64,000 nt of DNA. Origin: Deltaproteobacteria bacterium GWA2_38_16. Lineage in GTDB: Bacteria > Bdellovibrionota > JACOXK01 > 2-02-FULL-40-11. Each line of letters begins with the position of its first letter. Position 1 is the first letter of the stretch. The stretch is taken from assembly GCA_001797335.1 (NCBI GenBank), contig MGPE01000009.1, forward strand, positions 1-64,000, in the 5' to 3' direction. Both the position numbers and the translations under genes were made by a program. This document shows, one piece after another, positions 12,000 through 21,177 of the stretch. The notes below the pieces were generated by a model. The model had not been told where the DNA came from and did not search any database. It saw only the letters and a program-made list of their open reading frames with translations.

Positions 12000-13076
12000 T
12001 CACCTTAATTTGAGTGTTGATAATGCAATAATGGCTAAAATAATAGAAATAATCCAAAATCGAACCACAATTTTAGGCTCTGGCCACCCCAAAAGTTCAA
12101 AATGATGGTGAATAGGAGCCATTTTAAAAATACGTTTTTTGGTTAATTTAAAGCTCATGACCTGCCCAATGACAGAAATAGCTTCCATAACAAAAATTCC
12201 ACCGACCAATACCAATAAAATTTCTTGTTTTACCATCACCGCCACTGTTCCTAACGCTCCTCCCAATGCCAGTGATCCTACATCTCCCATAAATACGGCT
12301 GCCGGATAAGTTGAAAACCATAAAAATCCCAACCCTGCCGTCACCATGGCTCCACAAAAAATTGCAAGTTCCCCGGTCCGAGGGATAAACATCACTTGAA
12401 GATATTGCGCAATTTTGGCATGGCCTGTCACATAACATAAGAGTAGAAACGTCCCTGCTACCGTCATTACAGGACCAATAGCTAGCCCATCTAGCCCATC
12501 TGTTAAATTCACCGCATTTGAGGTCCCCACAATCACAAACACCACAAAGGGAATATAAAACCACCCTAACGGTAAAACGAAATTTTTAAAGAGCGGAAAA
12601 GTCAAATCAGAACTAATAGAAACATTTTGGTAGAGAAAAATAGCCACCACCAAGGCAAAAATGATTTGGAAAAAAAGTTTTGTTTTCCCAGAAATTCCCT
12701 TAGAATTTTTTTGTGCAATTTTTTTGTAATCATCCAAAAATCCAATCAGCCCATACCCAACCATAATACCAATGGCACACCAAATATAACTATTGGTTAA
12801 ATCCGCCCACAAAAGAGTTGAAAAAAGAGTACAAAAAAGAATTAAAAGCCCTCCCATGGTGGGGGTCCCCTTTTTTATAAAATGACTGGAAGGCCCATCT
12901 GTACGAATAGCTTGTTCAAATTGTTTGATCTTTAAAATCTTAATGAAGGATGGCCCCACAATAAAACTTAAAAAAAGAGCCGTTAGGCCCGCTCCAAAAA
13001 TACGAAAAGTAATATACTTAAAAACATTAAATGCATTTACATATTCATAAAGCGGATATAAAAAATGATATAACAT
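12000..13076 (-). CDS. mraY: Phospho-N-acetylmuramoyl-pentapeptide transferase MraY
   Basis: MraY joins UDP-MurNAc-pentapeptide to undecaprenyl phosphate, producing lipid I in the inner membrane. It is a polytopic protein of 358 aa. Catalytic and substrate motifs are present: PTMGG, the aspartate pair in [33 protein letters not shown] and the APIHHHFE histidine motif. The ATG overlaps the murF stop (TAATG). Confidence 0.98.
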   Translation of the reverse strand: MLYHFLYPLYEYVNAFNVFKYITFRIFGAGLTALFLSFIVGPSFIKILKIKQFEQAIRTDGPSSHFIKKGTPTMGGLLILFCTLFSTLLWADLTNSYIWCAIGIMVGYGLIGFLDDYKKIAQKNSKGISGKTKLFFQIIFALVVAIFLYQNVSISSDLTFPLFKNFVLPLGWFYIPFVVFVIVGTSNAVNLTDGLDGLAIGPVMTVAGTFLLLCYVTGHAKIAQYLQVMFIPRTGELAIFCGAMVTAGLGFLWFSTYPAAVFMGDVGSLALGGALGTVAVMVKQEILLVLVGGIFVMEAISVIGQVMSFKLTKKRIFKMAPIHHHFELLGWPEPKIVVRFWIISIILAIIALSTLKLR

Positions 13077-14482
13077 TAAGCATCCTTACCAAAAGCTTCG
13101 ATGAGGGCTACTACCACCTTATCCATACGCATCCCATGAGAGCCTTTGATTAATACTACTCCTGGATTTTTTATAAGCTCTTGTTTTAATTGAAGAATAA
13201 GCTCATTTTGATCTAATGTCCAAAATGATACACCTTTCTTCTTATTTTTAACTTCTTTTATAATATACTGAGAAAGCAAACCAAAGGTCAATACATTATC
13301 AATGTTATTTTCCTCAATGATTCTACCAATTTCCCGATGATACTCAATTTCTTTAGCACCCAGCTCCAACATATCCCCCAATACGGCATAGGTTTGTTGA
13401 TTTTTTGATATTTTTTTAAGCATTTGAATGGCTGCAGTCATTGAATTTGGATTTGCATTGTAACTATCATCAATCAGGGTTACTCCCTTTTTTAATCGAA
13501 TAAAGGTAGAACGACCAGAGGTGGGGATAAAAGATTCCATAGCTTTTTGAATATGAGAAACACGAATGCCAAAAGATAATGCCACAGTGACAGCCGCCAA
13601 AGCATTCATGGCGTTATGTTCTCCTGAAAGTGGAAGATGAAAGGTAACAGATTCTTTTTTTTGCTTTCCCCACTGACAGGTCATCTCTATTCCTTCTAAT
13701 CCACACTCTTCTTTAATTTTTCCAAACACATGTGCTTTAGAATCTTTTAAACTATAGGTTATGACTTCACAGGTTAATTTTTTTTGATAGGGTTTTAAAT
13801 ATGGGTCATCCATATTAATAAATGCTTTTCCTTTTTTGGGGAGTGCTTCTAAGAGCGCTCCTTTCGCATGGGCAATGGTACTTAAAGATTTCATGGTTAA
13901 AAGATGGGCCCTTCCAATATTGGTAATAAGTCCTGCGGTGGGATGAGCAATTTGACACAGCCTTTTAATTTCAAAGGGAATCGACATCCCCATTTCTAAA
14001 AGGGCAAGGGTGTGTGAGGTATTTAACCCAAAAATAGTAAAGGGAAGCCCAATGAGGTTATTTAAATTTCCCTCGGTTTTTAACACTTTAAATTGAGTTT
14101 CCAAAAGATGGGCTATTAAATCCTTGGTGGTTGTTTTTCCATTAGATCCGGTAATACCGATGATAGGAATTAAGAATTTTTTTCGATGAAAAAGAGCCAA
14201 TTGCCCCAATGCTTTTAGGGTATCTGGTACCACAAAAAATATTTTAGTGGGAAACTCTTTGGGATTATATTTTCCTTTTTGAACAATGGCTGCTTTTACT
14301 CCTTTTTCAAAGACTTCTTTTAAAAAAGAATGCCCATCAAATCGTTCCCCTTGAATAGCAATAAAAATTTGAGAGGGATCAATGGTTTTAGAATGTTGAG
14401 AAATACTGTCAAAAGATAAAGCGGTTTTAGGTCCTAAACGTTTGGCTTTGGTTGCCTTTAGGATTTCTTGAGTTGTAAACAT
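13076..14482 (-). CDS. murF: UDP-MurNAc-tripeptide--D-Ala-D-Ala ligase MurF
   Basis: MurF attaches D-Ala-D-Ala to complete the muramyl pentapeptide. The ATP loop [14 protein letters not shown] (near residue 110), [17 protein letters not shown], the [11 protein letters not shown] motif and VLGDMLELG identify MurF. The length is 468 aa. The start at ATG 14482 has GAGG four bases upstream and overlaps murE by 25 bp. No ddl gene lies nearby, so the dipeptide must be supplied from elsewhere in the genome. Confidence 0.98.
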   Translation of the reverse strand: MFTTQEILKATKAKRLGPKTALSFDSISQHSKTIDPSQIFIAIQGERFDGHSFLKEVFEKGVKAAIVQKGKYNPKEFPTKIFFVVPDTLKALGQLALFHRKKFLIPIIGITGSNGKTTTKDLIAHLLETQFKVLKTEGNLNNLIGLPFTIFGLNTSHTLALLEMGMSIPFEIKRLCQIAHPTAGLITNIGRAHLLTMKSLSTIAHAKGALLEALPKKGKAFINMDDPYLKPYQKKLTCEVITYSLKDSKAHVFGKIKEECGLEGIEMTCQWGKQKKESVTFHLPLSGEHNAMNALAAVTVALSFGIRVSHIQKAMESFIPTSGRSTFIRLKKGVTLIDDSYNANPNSMTAAIQMLKKISKNQQTYAVLGDMLELGAKEIEYHREIGRIIEENNIDNVLTFGLLSQYIIKEVKNKKKGVSFWTLDQNELILQLKQELIKNPGVVLIKGSHGMRMDKVVVALIEAFGKDA

Positions 14483-15936
14483 ATGGCCTCATGTGCAACT
14501 TCTCGATCATCAAAATGAATTTTTGTTTTTCCTAAAATTTGGTAATCCTCATGCCCTTTTCCAGCGATTAAAATAATATCTTTGGGTTTAGCTAGGGCAA
14601 TGGCTTTTTGAATGGCACGCTTTCGATCTATTTCCACACTATAATTTTTTTGAGTAAATCCTCCTAAAATTTCTTCAATAATTTTTTGTGGCTCTTCAGT
14701 TCTAGGATTATCAGAGGTTACAATTACCTGATTGCTAAAATTTTCGGCGGCTTTAGCCATCAGTGGCCGTTTTTTTCGATCGCGATCTCCTCCGCATCCA
14801 AAAACCGTAATAATTCTATTTTTCTTTAACTTTTGAAGGGCTTGGCCTACGTTTTTTAGCGCATCATCGGTATGTGCATAATCGACCAGCACCAAATAGG
14901 GTTGGCCAGCATCTACCCGCTCAAGCCTTCCTGGAACCCTTTTTAAATTCCACACCCCTTGCTCAATAATTTTTTGAGAAATACCTAAAGCGCTGGCTAC
15001 TCCTATAACTCCTATAATATTGGATAAATTATGTTCTCCTAAAAGCTGAGAACGAATAGAAAATATTTTTTCTCCTACCTTTATTTCCGCTTTTAACCCT
15101 TCCAAATTAAATTCAAAACTTTTTACAACGATATCAGCCCCCGTAGAATGAGTGGTAAAGCACTGGGCTACTTGTTTATTTTTTTTAAGTTCTTCATATA
15201 ATTTTACTCCGTAAGGATCATCGATATTAATAATGGAAGTAGGCATTTTTTTTTGACTGTGTTTTAAAAGATCTAAAAATAATCTTTTTTTCGACGAAAA
15301 ATAATCATTAAAATCCTTATGAAAATCTAAATGATCTTGGGTTAAATTGGTAAAAAGCCCCACATTAAAGTGGCTTCCATCCACCCGTTTTAATTTTAAG
15401 GCATGAGACGATACTTCCATAACCACGTGCCCTACTCCTTCTTTTTTCATGTCATAGAGCATTTTTTGAAAATCTAAGGATTCAGGTGTGGTATTAGGAG
15501 CAGGGATTTCTTTTCCCCCATATCGGTAATTAACAGTCCCAATGACGCCCGGATTAAATCCAGCTTCTTTAAAGATAGATTCTAAAATATAGGTAGAAGT
15601 TGTCTTTCCATTCGTCCCCGTCACGCCTACTAACACTAAATTTTTTGTGGGATGGCCAAAAAATTCACACGATAACAGGGCCAAGGCTTCCCGGGTATCT
15701 GGGACAATAATTTGAATAATGCCTGGAGAGATATCTTGTTTTTTTTGAACCACAACAGCTTTAATACCCTTTTTAACAACATCATTGATATACTGGTGTC
15801 CATCGCAAACAAATCCTGGAACAGCCACGTATAAAGAAGAGGGAGTTACGGTTCTTGAATCTGCCGTTAAATGTTGAATTTCGATATCTTTATTTATTTT
15901 AACTTTTAAACTTCGAATAAGTGTAGAAAGTTTCAT
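14458..15936 (-). CDS. murE: UDP-MurNAc-L-Ala-D-Glu--2,6-diaminopimelate ligase MurE
   Basis: MurE adds the third stem-peptide residue. The ATP loop VTGTNGKTTSTY is at about residues 105-116, with MEVSSHALKLKRV, NLTQDHLDFH and GCGGDRDRKKRP following. The motif SDNPRTEEP (near residue 405) contains DNPR, the signature of ligases specific for meso-diaminopimelate, so the cell wall is predicted to be of the Gram-negative DAP type. The length is 492 aa. The start overlaps the ftsI stop (TAATG). Confidence 0.98.
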   Translation of the reverse strand: MKLSTLIRSLKVKINKDIEIQHLTADSRTVTPSSLYVAVPGFVCDGHQYINDVVKKGIKAVVVQKKQDISPGIIQIIVPDTREALALLSCEFFGHPTKNLVLVGVTGTNGKTTSTYILESIFKEAGFNPGVIGTVNYRYGGKEIPAPNTTPESLDFQKMLYDMKKEGVGHVVMEVSSHALKLKRVDGSHFNVGLFTNLTQDHLDFHKDFNDYFSSKKRLFLDLLKHSQKKMPTSIINIDDPYGVKLYEELKKNKQVAQCFTTHSTGADIVVKSFEFNLEGLKAEIKVGEKIFSIRSQLLGEHNLSNIIGVIGVASALGISQKIIEQGVWNLKRVPGRLERVDAGQPYLVLVDYAHTDDALKNVGQALQKLKKNRIITVFGCGGDRDRKKRPLMAKAAENFSNQVIVTSDNPRTEEPQKIIEEILGGFTQKNYSVEIDRKRAIQKAIALAKPKDIILIAGKGHEDYQILGKTKIHFDDREVAHEAICLQLKKS

Positions 15937-17996
15937 TATGGAGAATGTGTTTTAAATGTCACACTACATTTTTGTCCTGCTTGTAAAGCACTTCCTACTT
16001 TTAAAGACTGTTCTACGGCTACCCCACTGCCTTTAACAGTTAAAATAAGCCCTGCTTGGCGTGCAAACTCTAGTACTTCTCGCATGGATTTACCGCGAAG
16101 ATCTGGCATCTGAGAAGGGTTCTGGTCTACTCTTCGAGACACGCTATCAAATTTCCCTGCGAGAAATTTGCGCTCCCTCTCGGACTCGCTCCCCTCAGGG
16201 ACAAGTCCCTTCGGGACCATGCCCGCTCGTCCTGCGAGAGGGTCTCTTAGAATAGACCAGAACCCTTCTCTTGTAACAGTATCTTCTTCGGTGCCACCCA
16301 CCCACCTGCTTGGAAAAAGTCGTAACGTATGCAACGCCACGGATTTAAATAAGGGCGCAGCCACTTGGCTTGCATAATAATATTTTTTAGGTTCATCGAT
16401 TAAGACTAAAATCGTAAATTTTTCCCCTTTATGATCAGCCGGGGTAAATCCCAAAAAAGAAGCTAAAAATTTATTCGGATAATAGCCCCCCCGTTCTAAG
16501 TTTGGTTTTTGGGCGGTCCCTGTTTTCCCAGCCACCGCATATTCATCTAAAGCGGCCAAATATCCCGTCCCATCTTCTTCTATCACCCTCATAAGTATTG
16601 CGGTTAGCTTTTGAGATACCTCCTGGGTAATCACTTGTCTTAAAATTTGTGGCTCTGTCTCTTTTATTTCTCCTGTTTCACTTTCAATAATCTTTTTTAC
16701 CACAAATGGCCGCATGAGTTTTCCACCATTGGCAATAGCCGACATAGCAGAAATAAGTTGAATGGGCGTTACAGAAATTCCTTGTCCAAAAGCTATATTG
16801 CTTACATCAATTTTTTCCCATGTTTTAAAAGGCCGAATAATGCCAGATGCCTCACCAGGCACATCAATACCCGTTTTATTTCCAAATCCAAACTCTAATA
16901 TTTTTCGATGGAATGGAATTTTCCCTAATTGAAGCGCTACTTTTGCAGCCCCAATGTTACTTGAATATTTAAGAACATCCGCTAAGGTTAGCCATCCATA
17001 TTTGTGTTTTTGTGCTTCTCGAATAGAATCTTTGCTATTCACCTGAAAGTGTCCATTTTCACAAAAAAATTGTTCTGAGGGCAAAATTCCTTCTTCTAGA
17101 GCTAGCGCTGTTAAAAAAACTTTAAAAGTAGATCCAGGTTCCACACTTTCTGTCACCGCTTGATTTTTCCATACAGATTCAGGATATTTTTTAAACTCAT
17201 TGGGATTAAAATAGGGATACTGGGCTAAAGATAAAATTTCTCCCGTTATGCTATTTTGAACAATAGCTAATCCCCGACGTGCTTGAAACTTATGAACCTG
17301 ATTTTCCAGTTCTCTTTCAATAAAAAACTGTAAAGATTTATCTAAAGATAAAATAAGAGAATTCCCCTCTTGTGCTTCTAAAAACTGAGTTTCATCCACA
17401 GAGATGGTTCTTCCCCGGGCATCTCTCATTAAGGCTAAAGATTTTTTTTGCCCCTGAAGAATAGCATCGTACCCATATTCCAAGCCTTCGATTCCTTGCG
17501 AATCAATCCCTGTCATTCCTAAAAGTTGTCCCGCCAATTCTTGATTATTATAAAATCGCTGATACTCATAAATAATGCCCACGCCTTCCAAAGGGTGTTG
17601 AGTCAGTTTCGCCGTCACAGAATCATTCACTAACCGATCAATCCACACAAAAGATTTTTTAGATTTTAACTTTGAATAGATTTTAGAATAAGAAATCCCC
17701 GTAAGATGACTTAATTTTTGAGCCATCTGTTTAGAATTTCGAATCGTTTTAGGATTAGCAAAAATGGAGCCCACCTTGCGACTCATGGCCAACTCATTCA
17801 TATTCCGATCGTAAATAACCCCTCTTTTAGGAAAAAGGGTAATGGCAGCGCGATATTGACGTGAGGCTAATTCCAAAAGCCTTTGATTGGGAACCATTTG
17901 AAGTTGCAGAGCTCGTCCAACGATAAAAAGAAAGAAAAAGATCCCAATAAAAAAAATAATGAGTACTCGAAATCGTAAAAATCCCAAATGAATCAT
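15936..17996 (-). CDS. ftsI: Septal peptidoglycan transpeptidase FtsI (class B PBP) with PASTA domain
   Basis: FtsI cross-links septal peptidoglycan in the periplasm. One N-terminal membrane segment (about residues 10-28) is followed by the PBP dimerisation domain (KRGVIYDRN) and a transpeptidase domain. The catalytic motifs are S289-T-F-K292, SSN at 345-347 and K491-T-G-T. A single PASTA domain closes the protein (about 630-686, starting MPDLRGKSMREVL). Between transpeptidase and PASTA, residues about 576-629 are arginine/glycine/serine-rich and are encoded by a 159-bp palindromic element whose length keeps the frame open (separate entry). The protein is therefore longer than many FtsI proteins. 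An 11-bp gap separates it from ftsL. Confidence 0.97.
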   Translation of the reverse strand: MIHLGFLRFRVLIIFFIGIFFFLFIVGRALQLQMVPNQRLLELASRQYRAAITLFPKRGVIYDRNMNELAMSRKVGSIFANPKTIRNSKQMAQKLSHLTGISYSKIYSKLKSKKSFVWIDRLVNDSVTAKLTQHPLEGVGIIYEYQRFYNNQELAGQLLGMTGIDSQGIEGLEYGYDAILQGQKKSLALMRDARGRTISVDETQFLEAQEGNSLILSLDKSLQFFIERELENQVHKFQARRGLAIVQNSITGEILSLAQYPYFNPNEFKKYPESVWKNQAVTESVEPGSTFKVFLTALALEEGILPSEQFFCENGHFQVNSKDSIREAQKHKYGWLTLADVLKYSSNIGAAKVALQLGKIPFHRKILEFGFGNKTGIDVPGEASGIIRPFKTWEKIDVSNIAFGQGISVTPIQLISAMSAIANGGKLMRPFVVKKIIESETGEIKETEPQILRQVITQEVSQKLTAILMRVIEEDGTGYLAALDEYAVAGKTGTAQKPNLERGGYYPNKFLASFLGFTPADHKGEKFTILVLIDEPKKYYYASQVAAPLFKSVALHTLRLFPSRWVGGTEEDTVTREGFWSILRDPLAGRAGMVPKGLVPEGSESERERKFLAGKFDSVSRRVDQNPSQMPDLRGKSMREVLEFARQAGLILTVKGSGVAVEQSLKVGSALQAGQKCSVTFKTHSP
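16112..16270 (-). repeat. 159-bp palindromic element inserted in frame within ftsI
   Basis: An 18-bp arm, gagaagggttctggtcta, at 16112-16129 is matched exactly by its reverse complement at 16253-16270. About 11 more bp pair imperfectly. Smaller nested hairpins lie inside (around 16144-16163 and 16196-16215). The segment is visibly richer in G+C than flanking ftsI, and its length is a multiple of three, adding 53 codons without a stop. On the coding strand its start (TTCTAAGAGA-CCCTC) resembles the repeat in mfd at 49143, so it appears to be a composite member of the same repeat family. This is the behaviour known for Rickettsia palindromic elements; relationship to those is not claimed. Confidence 0.85.
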
Positions 17997-18006
17997 AGAT
18001 GAAAAA

Positions 18007-18360
18007 TCATTTCATATAAATGACTTGATGTTGTGATGGATCTTTTAATTTTAACTGATTTTTTGCCAAATAAGAAAGCCTGGAAGGAGACATTAGAGTC
18101 GCCAGTTCCACTTTAAACCGTTCATTTTTTAAATAGAGCCTTTTTTCTTCTTTAGAAGCTTCTAAAATAGCGTAATTTAATCTCACCACTTCAAGTCTAC
18201 TCCATACATAAAATAATACTGTTCCAGTTAAAAGAATCCCCAGCATCATCAGCGTTCCTAGCCCTCGCAATAAAGCTTTTTTATCAGTAATCACCGGACG
18301 TTTTTGAGAAAGTAAAAAATGTTGCTGCTGATTTCGCCTTTTTATTTTTTGTGGTCTCAT
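18007..18360 (-). CDS. ftsL: Cell division protein FtsL
   Basis: FtsL is a small bitopic divisome protein that works with FtsQ and FtsB-type partners to activate FtsWI. The 117-aa product has a basic N-terminus, one hydrophobic segment (about residues 34-53), then a short periplasmic heptad-like stretch (YAILEASKEEKRLYLKNERFKVELATL) and the typical LSYLAKNQLKLKDP tail. I chose the ATG at 18360, which overlaps the rsmH stop as TGATG; a GTG lies one codon earlier. Identification rests on position and architecture, because FtsL sequences diverge strongly. Confidence 0.88.
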   Translation of the reverse strand: MRPQKIKRRNQQQHFLLSQKRPVITDKKALLRGLGTLMMLGILLTGTVLFYVWSRLEVVRLNYAILEASKEEKRLYLKNERFKVELATLMSPSRLSYLAKNQLKLKDPSQHQVIYMK

Positions 18361-19283
18361 CACTTAACTCTTTCAATCACTCTTAATTTTGCACTCCGAG
18401 ATCTTGGATTTTTCCTAATTTCTTCATCAGATGGTACAGCTGGTTTTTGAGTGATGCGTTTTCCAACAGGCTTTTTTCCACACACACACTTTGGAAAATC
18501 CGAAGGACAAGTACACGGATTTTCAAAACTATAAAAGGTTTGTTTTACAATTCTATCTTCCAAAGAATGAAAACTAATAACACCTAGCCTTCCTCCCTCT
18601 TTCAAACACTGAAAAATATCTTTTAAGGCTTGATCCAATCCCTCTAATTCTTCATTGACAGCGATTCGAAGCGCTTGAAAGACACGGGTTGCCGGGTGGA
18701 TCGATTGCCCCCATCGAGGGGAAATTTCACAAATCAAATTTGAAAGCTGAAGGGTTGTTTGAATAGGGTCCTTTTTTCGTCTTTGACAAATGGCTTTTGC
18801 AATTTGACGACTTAATCTTTCTTCTCCAAATTGAAAAAAAATATCTGCTAATTTTTCTTCTGAAAGTGTATTTACAATATCAAAAGCTTTTTCTTTTTGG
18901 GAGCTATCCATCCTCATATCCAAAGGGCCTTCTTGCTGAAAACTAAATCCTCTCTCACTATCCGCCAATTGAAAAGAAGAAAAACCTAAATCCAGTAAAG
19001 CTCCCTGAAATTTTTGTACTGGAAATTTTTTCTTCATCGTCATAATATCTTTAAAATTTCCTTTATAGAGATACAGTCTCTTATTAAGTTCTTCTTTAAA
19101 TTTTTTTTTTACTTCTTCTAATGCTTTTTTATCCCGATCAATGCCAATCACTCTAATAGAAGGGGCTATTTTTAAAATTGCTTTTGTATGTCCCCCCAGC
19201 CCTACCGTTCCATCCAAATAAATACCTTTTTCTTTAACTCCCAATAATTGAATCACTTCATTCACTAAGACTGGCTCATGCAT
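18360..19283 (-). CDS. rsmH: 16S rRNA (cytosine-1402-N4)-methyltransferase RsmH (MraW)
   Basis: RsmH uses SAM to methylate N4 of C1402 in 16S rRNA. MHEPVLVNEVIQLL, the SAM loop DGTVGLGGHT, GIDRD, LLDLGFSSFQL, GPLDMRMD, ATRVFQALRIAVNEEL and VISFHSLEDRIVK are diagnostic. A cysteine cluster, CTCPSDFPKCVCGKKP, near the C-terminus is also usual. The length is 307 aa. It is the first gene of the dcw operon here; the usual preceding mraZ is absent and the upstream neighbour is divergent. Confidence 0.98.
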   Translation of the reverse strand: MHEPVLVNEVIQLLGVKEKGIYLDGTVGLGGHTKAILKIAPSIRVIGIDRDKKALEEVKKKFKEELNKRLYLYKGNFKDIMTMKKKFPVQKFQGALLDLGFSSFQLADSERGFSFQQEGPLDMRMDSSQKEKAFDIVNTLSEEKLADIFFQFGEERLSRQIAKAICQRRKKDPIQTTLQLSNLICEISPRWGQSIHPATRVFQALRIAVNEELEGLDQALKDIFQCLKEGGRLGVISFHSLEDRIVKQTFYSFENPCTCPSDFPKCVCGKKPVGKRITQKPAVPSDEEIRKNPRSRSAKLRVIERVK

Positions 19284-19334
19284 TTCATTGAAATCATATC
19301 ACTTTTCGGCATATTCTCCAAAATTCTTTAACGT

Positions 19335-19359
19335 GTCATCCCCACGAAAGCGAGGATCT
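19335..19359 (-). repeat. Short palindromic repeat upstream of rsmH
   Basis: This member of the GATCC...GGATGAC palindrome family lies in the presumed 5' leader of the dcw transcript, read on the minus strand as AGATCCTCGC-TTTC-GTGGGGATGAC. It could form a hairpin about 50 nt before the rsmH start. Confidence 0.7.
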
Positions 19360-19456
19360 CTCACTAGAATCTATATATAGTGTATATTAAATTTTATAAC
19401 GCAAGATATAGCACTTGATTGCAACTTTTCTTCACGATACAGCTATGATTACATCT

Positions 19457-21118
19457 ATGAAAATCGCGTATATCTATGATGCTATTTACCCTTATATAAA
19501 AATTCTTCCTTGCCTAAAAAAAGATATTTCTCCTTTTCTCTCAGGCTTATTTGGAGCTATCTTAGGAGGTTCATTTTTTCTATTACTATTTGATTTTTCT
19601 TTATTAAATCCCTTGAATATCGAGTGGCTGATGGGCGATCAAGGAGACATAACACAATCTTTTCTGGGGTGGCATTTCTTTAGAAATAGTGAATGGACAT
19701 TTCCACTAGGCAAGATTTTGCAATACAATTTTCCGCAAGGTACTTCAATTGGTTTCACTGATTCAATACCTTTTTTAGCTTTATTATTTAAGACTATGAA
19801 TCCACTCCTTTCAGATTCGTTTCAATATCTAGGTCCTTGGTTGTTCTTTTGTTATATTTTACAAGGCTTCACATCTGCTTTGCTCATTAGGGCTCATTGT
19901 AAAAATGTCGTGCTCATAATTCTGGGAACTCTTTTTTTTGTTATAAATCCAGTACTCCTTAATAGAATAGGTCATGTAGCGCTAGTTGGACATTGGATTT
20001 TATTAGCGGCTTTATGGTTTTATTCATCTTTAAAAACCTTCCAAACAAAAAAATATTTTTCTTTTTGGTTGATTCTCTTCTTCTTTAGCTGTGGAACACA
20101 CCCCTATTTAACTATTATGGTATTTTGCTTATTCTTAGCCCATAATTTTCATCTTAAAATCATTGATAAAAATTATTTAATAAAACAACTACTTTTGAAT
20201 CATGTTTTTTTTATTTTCATAATTTTGATTCTATGGTGGAATTTTGGCTATTTCTCTCGAGGATATGGCGTTTCAAATTATACAGCTGAAGGTTATGGCT
20301 ATTTTTCACTAAATCTAAATGCATTGTTTAATTTTCATTCTTCATCTCTCTTTAAGGGATTACCTTACGCAACAAAAGGTCAGTACGAGGGCTTCAGTTA
20401 CTTAGGTCTGGGCGGCATTATTTTATGCATATTATCTTTTCTAGCTCTCATTTCAAAACCAGGGCTAAAACAATATCTAAAGAAACATTCTCCTTTAATT
20501 GCAGTTTGTATCATTCTAACCTTATATGCCCTAAGTCACAAAATCACATTTGGAGATAAAGTCTTAATAAACATCCCCTTACCCTCTTTTCTAGGTGATT
20601 TTTTTTCGATATTTAGAAGCAGCGGCCGTTTTTTTTGGGTTCCTTATTATATACTTCTTACAATACCTTTTTTTATTTTAGCGGAAAGACTTAAATTGAG
20701 CTTTATGATTTTAATTCTAATTTTTACACTATGTCTGCAAGTTCTAGACTTGAAACAACTCTATCAGCAAAAAACATTTACTAAAAGATGGAGCTACACA
20801 TTAGTGTCCCATGAATGGGAAACATTGGCTAAACAATATGAACATATTGTGCTCTTGCCCCCGAGAAAATGTGCTCATCCACCACAAATTCCAATACATG
20901 ATCTTATTTTTTTTTCTGCCAAAAATCGTTTTTCACTTAATACAGGTCTTTATGCCCACCCATATATTGATTCTGAATATTGTAATTCACTGGTTCAATT
21001 AATTACAAATCACACTTTTGATTCAAAGACTCTTTATATTCCTGTTCCGAGATTATTAAGATTTCTTGACTTAAATTGTACAAAAATAGATGCCATATTA
21101 GTATGTAGAAAAATTTGA
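19457..21118 (+). CDS. DUF6311-like polytopic membrane protein, putative GT-C-type glycosyltransferase
   Basis: Large integral membrane protein (554 aa from the ATG at 19457; the open frame extends back to a TTG at 19415) with about ten hydrophobic segments. The luminal motif MGDQGDITQSFLGWHFFR, with PLGK, NFPQGTSIGFTDSIPFLALLFK and later SSGRFFW, resembles DUF6311 proteins, thought to be GT-C-type sugar transferases. The family assignment is from memory of these motifs. The first 15 residues (MKIAYIYDAIYPYIK) are identical to the N-terminus of the GT4 gene at 21178 and do not fit a membrane protein. No clear Shine-Dalgarno is visible. Confidence 0.75.
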   Translation: MKIAYIYDAIYPYIKILPCLKKDISPFLSGLFGAILGGSFFLLLFDFSLLNPLNIEWLMGDQGDITQSFLGWHFFRNSEWTFPLGKILQYNFPQGTSIGFTDSIPFLALLFKTMNPLLSDSFQYLGPWLFFCYILQGFTSALLIRAHCKNVVLIILGTLFFVINPVLLNRIGHVALVGHWILLAALWFYSSLKTFQTKKYFSFWLILFFFSCGTHPYLTIMVFCLFLAHNFHLKIIDKNYLIKQLLLNHVFFIFIILILWWNFGYFSRGYGVSNYTAEGYGYFSLNLNALFNFHSSSLFKGLPYATKGQYEGFSYLGLGGIILCILSFLALISKPGLKQYLKKHSPLIAVCIILTLYALSHKITFGDKVLINIPLPSFLGDFFSIFRSSGRFFWVPYYILLTIPFFILAERLKLSFMILILIFTLCLQVLDLKQLYQQKTFTKRWSYTLVSHEWETLAKQYEHIVLLPPRKCAHPPQIPIHDLIFFSAKNRFSLNTGLYAHPYIDSEYCNSLVQLITNHTFDSKTLYIPVPRLLRFLDLNCTKIDAILVCRKI

Positions 21119-21177
21119 TATTTCTTTAGACAATAAATTGCATTGATGAATCATCATGCCATTATTATAGTTAGCCC

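Noticed and set aside
12148-12564. A 138-codon open frame inside mraY
   Set aside because: It is an out-of-frame shadow of a well-supported gene; its composition is atypical and it lacks a start signal.
8926-13860. An exact 23-bp match between murG (8926-8948) and murF (13838-13860)
   Set aside because: Both encode the same short peptide (ALLEALP) with the same codons in unrelated proteins. There is no wider similarity, so chance with shared codon use is more likely than a repeat element.
19284-19456. Search for mraZ upstream of rsmH
   Set aside because: Only a promoter-like AT-rich region and a palindromic repeat are present; no MraZ-like frame can be found.
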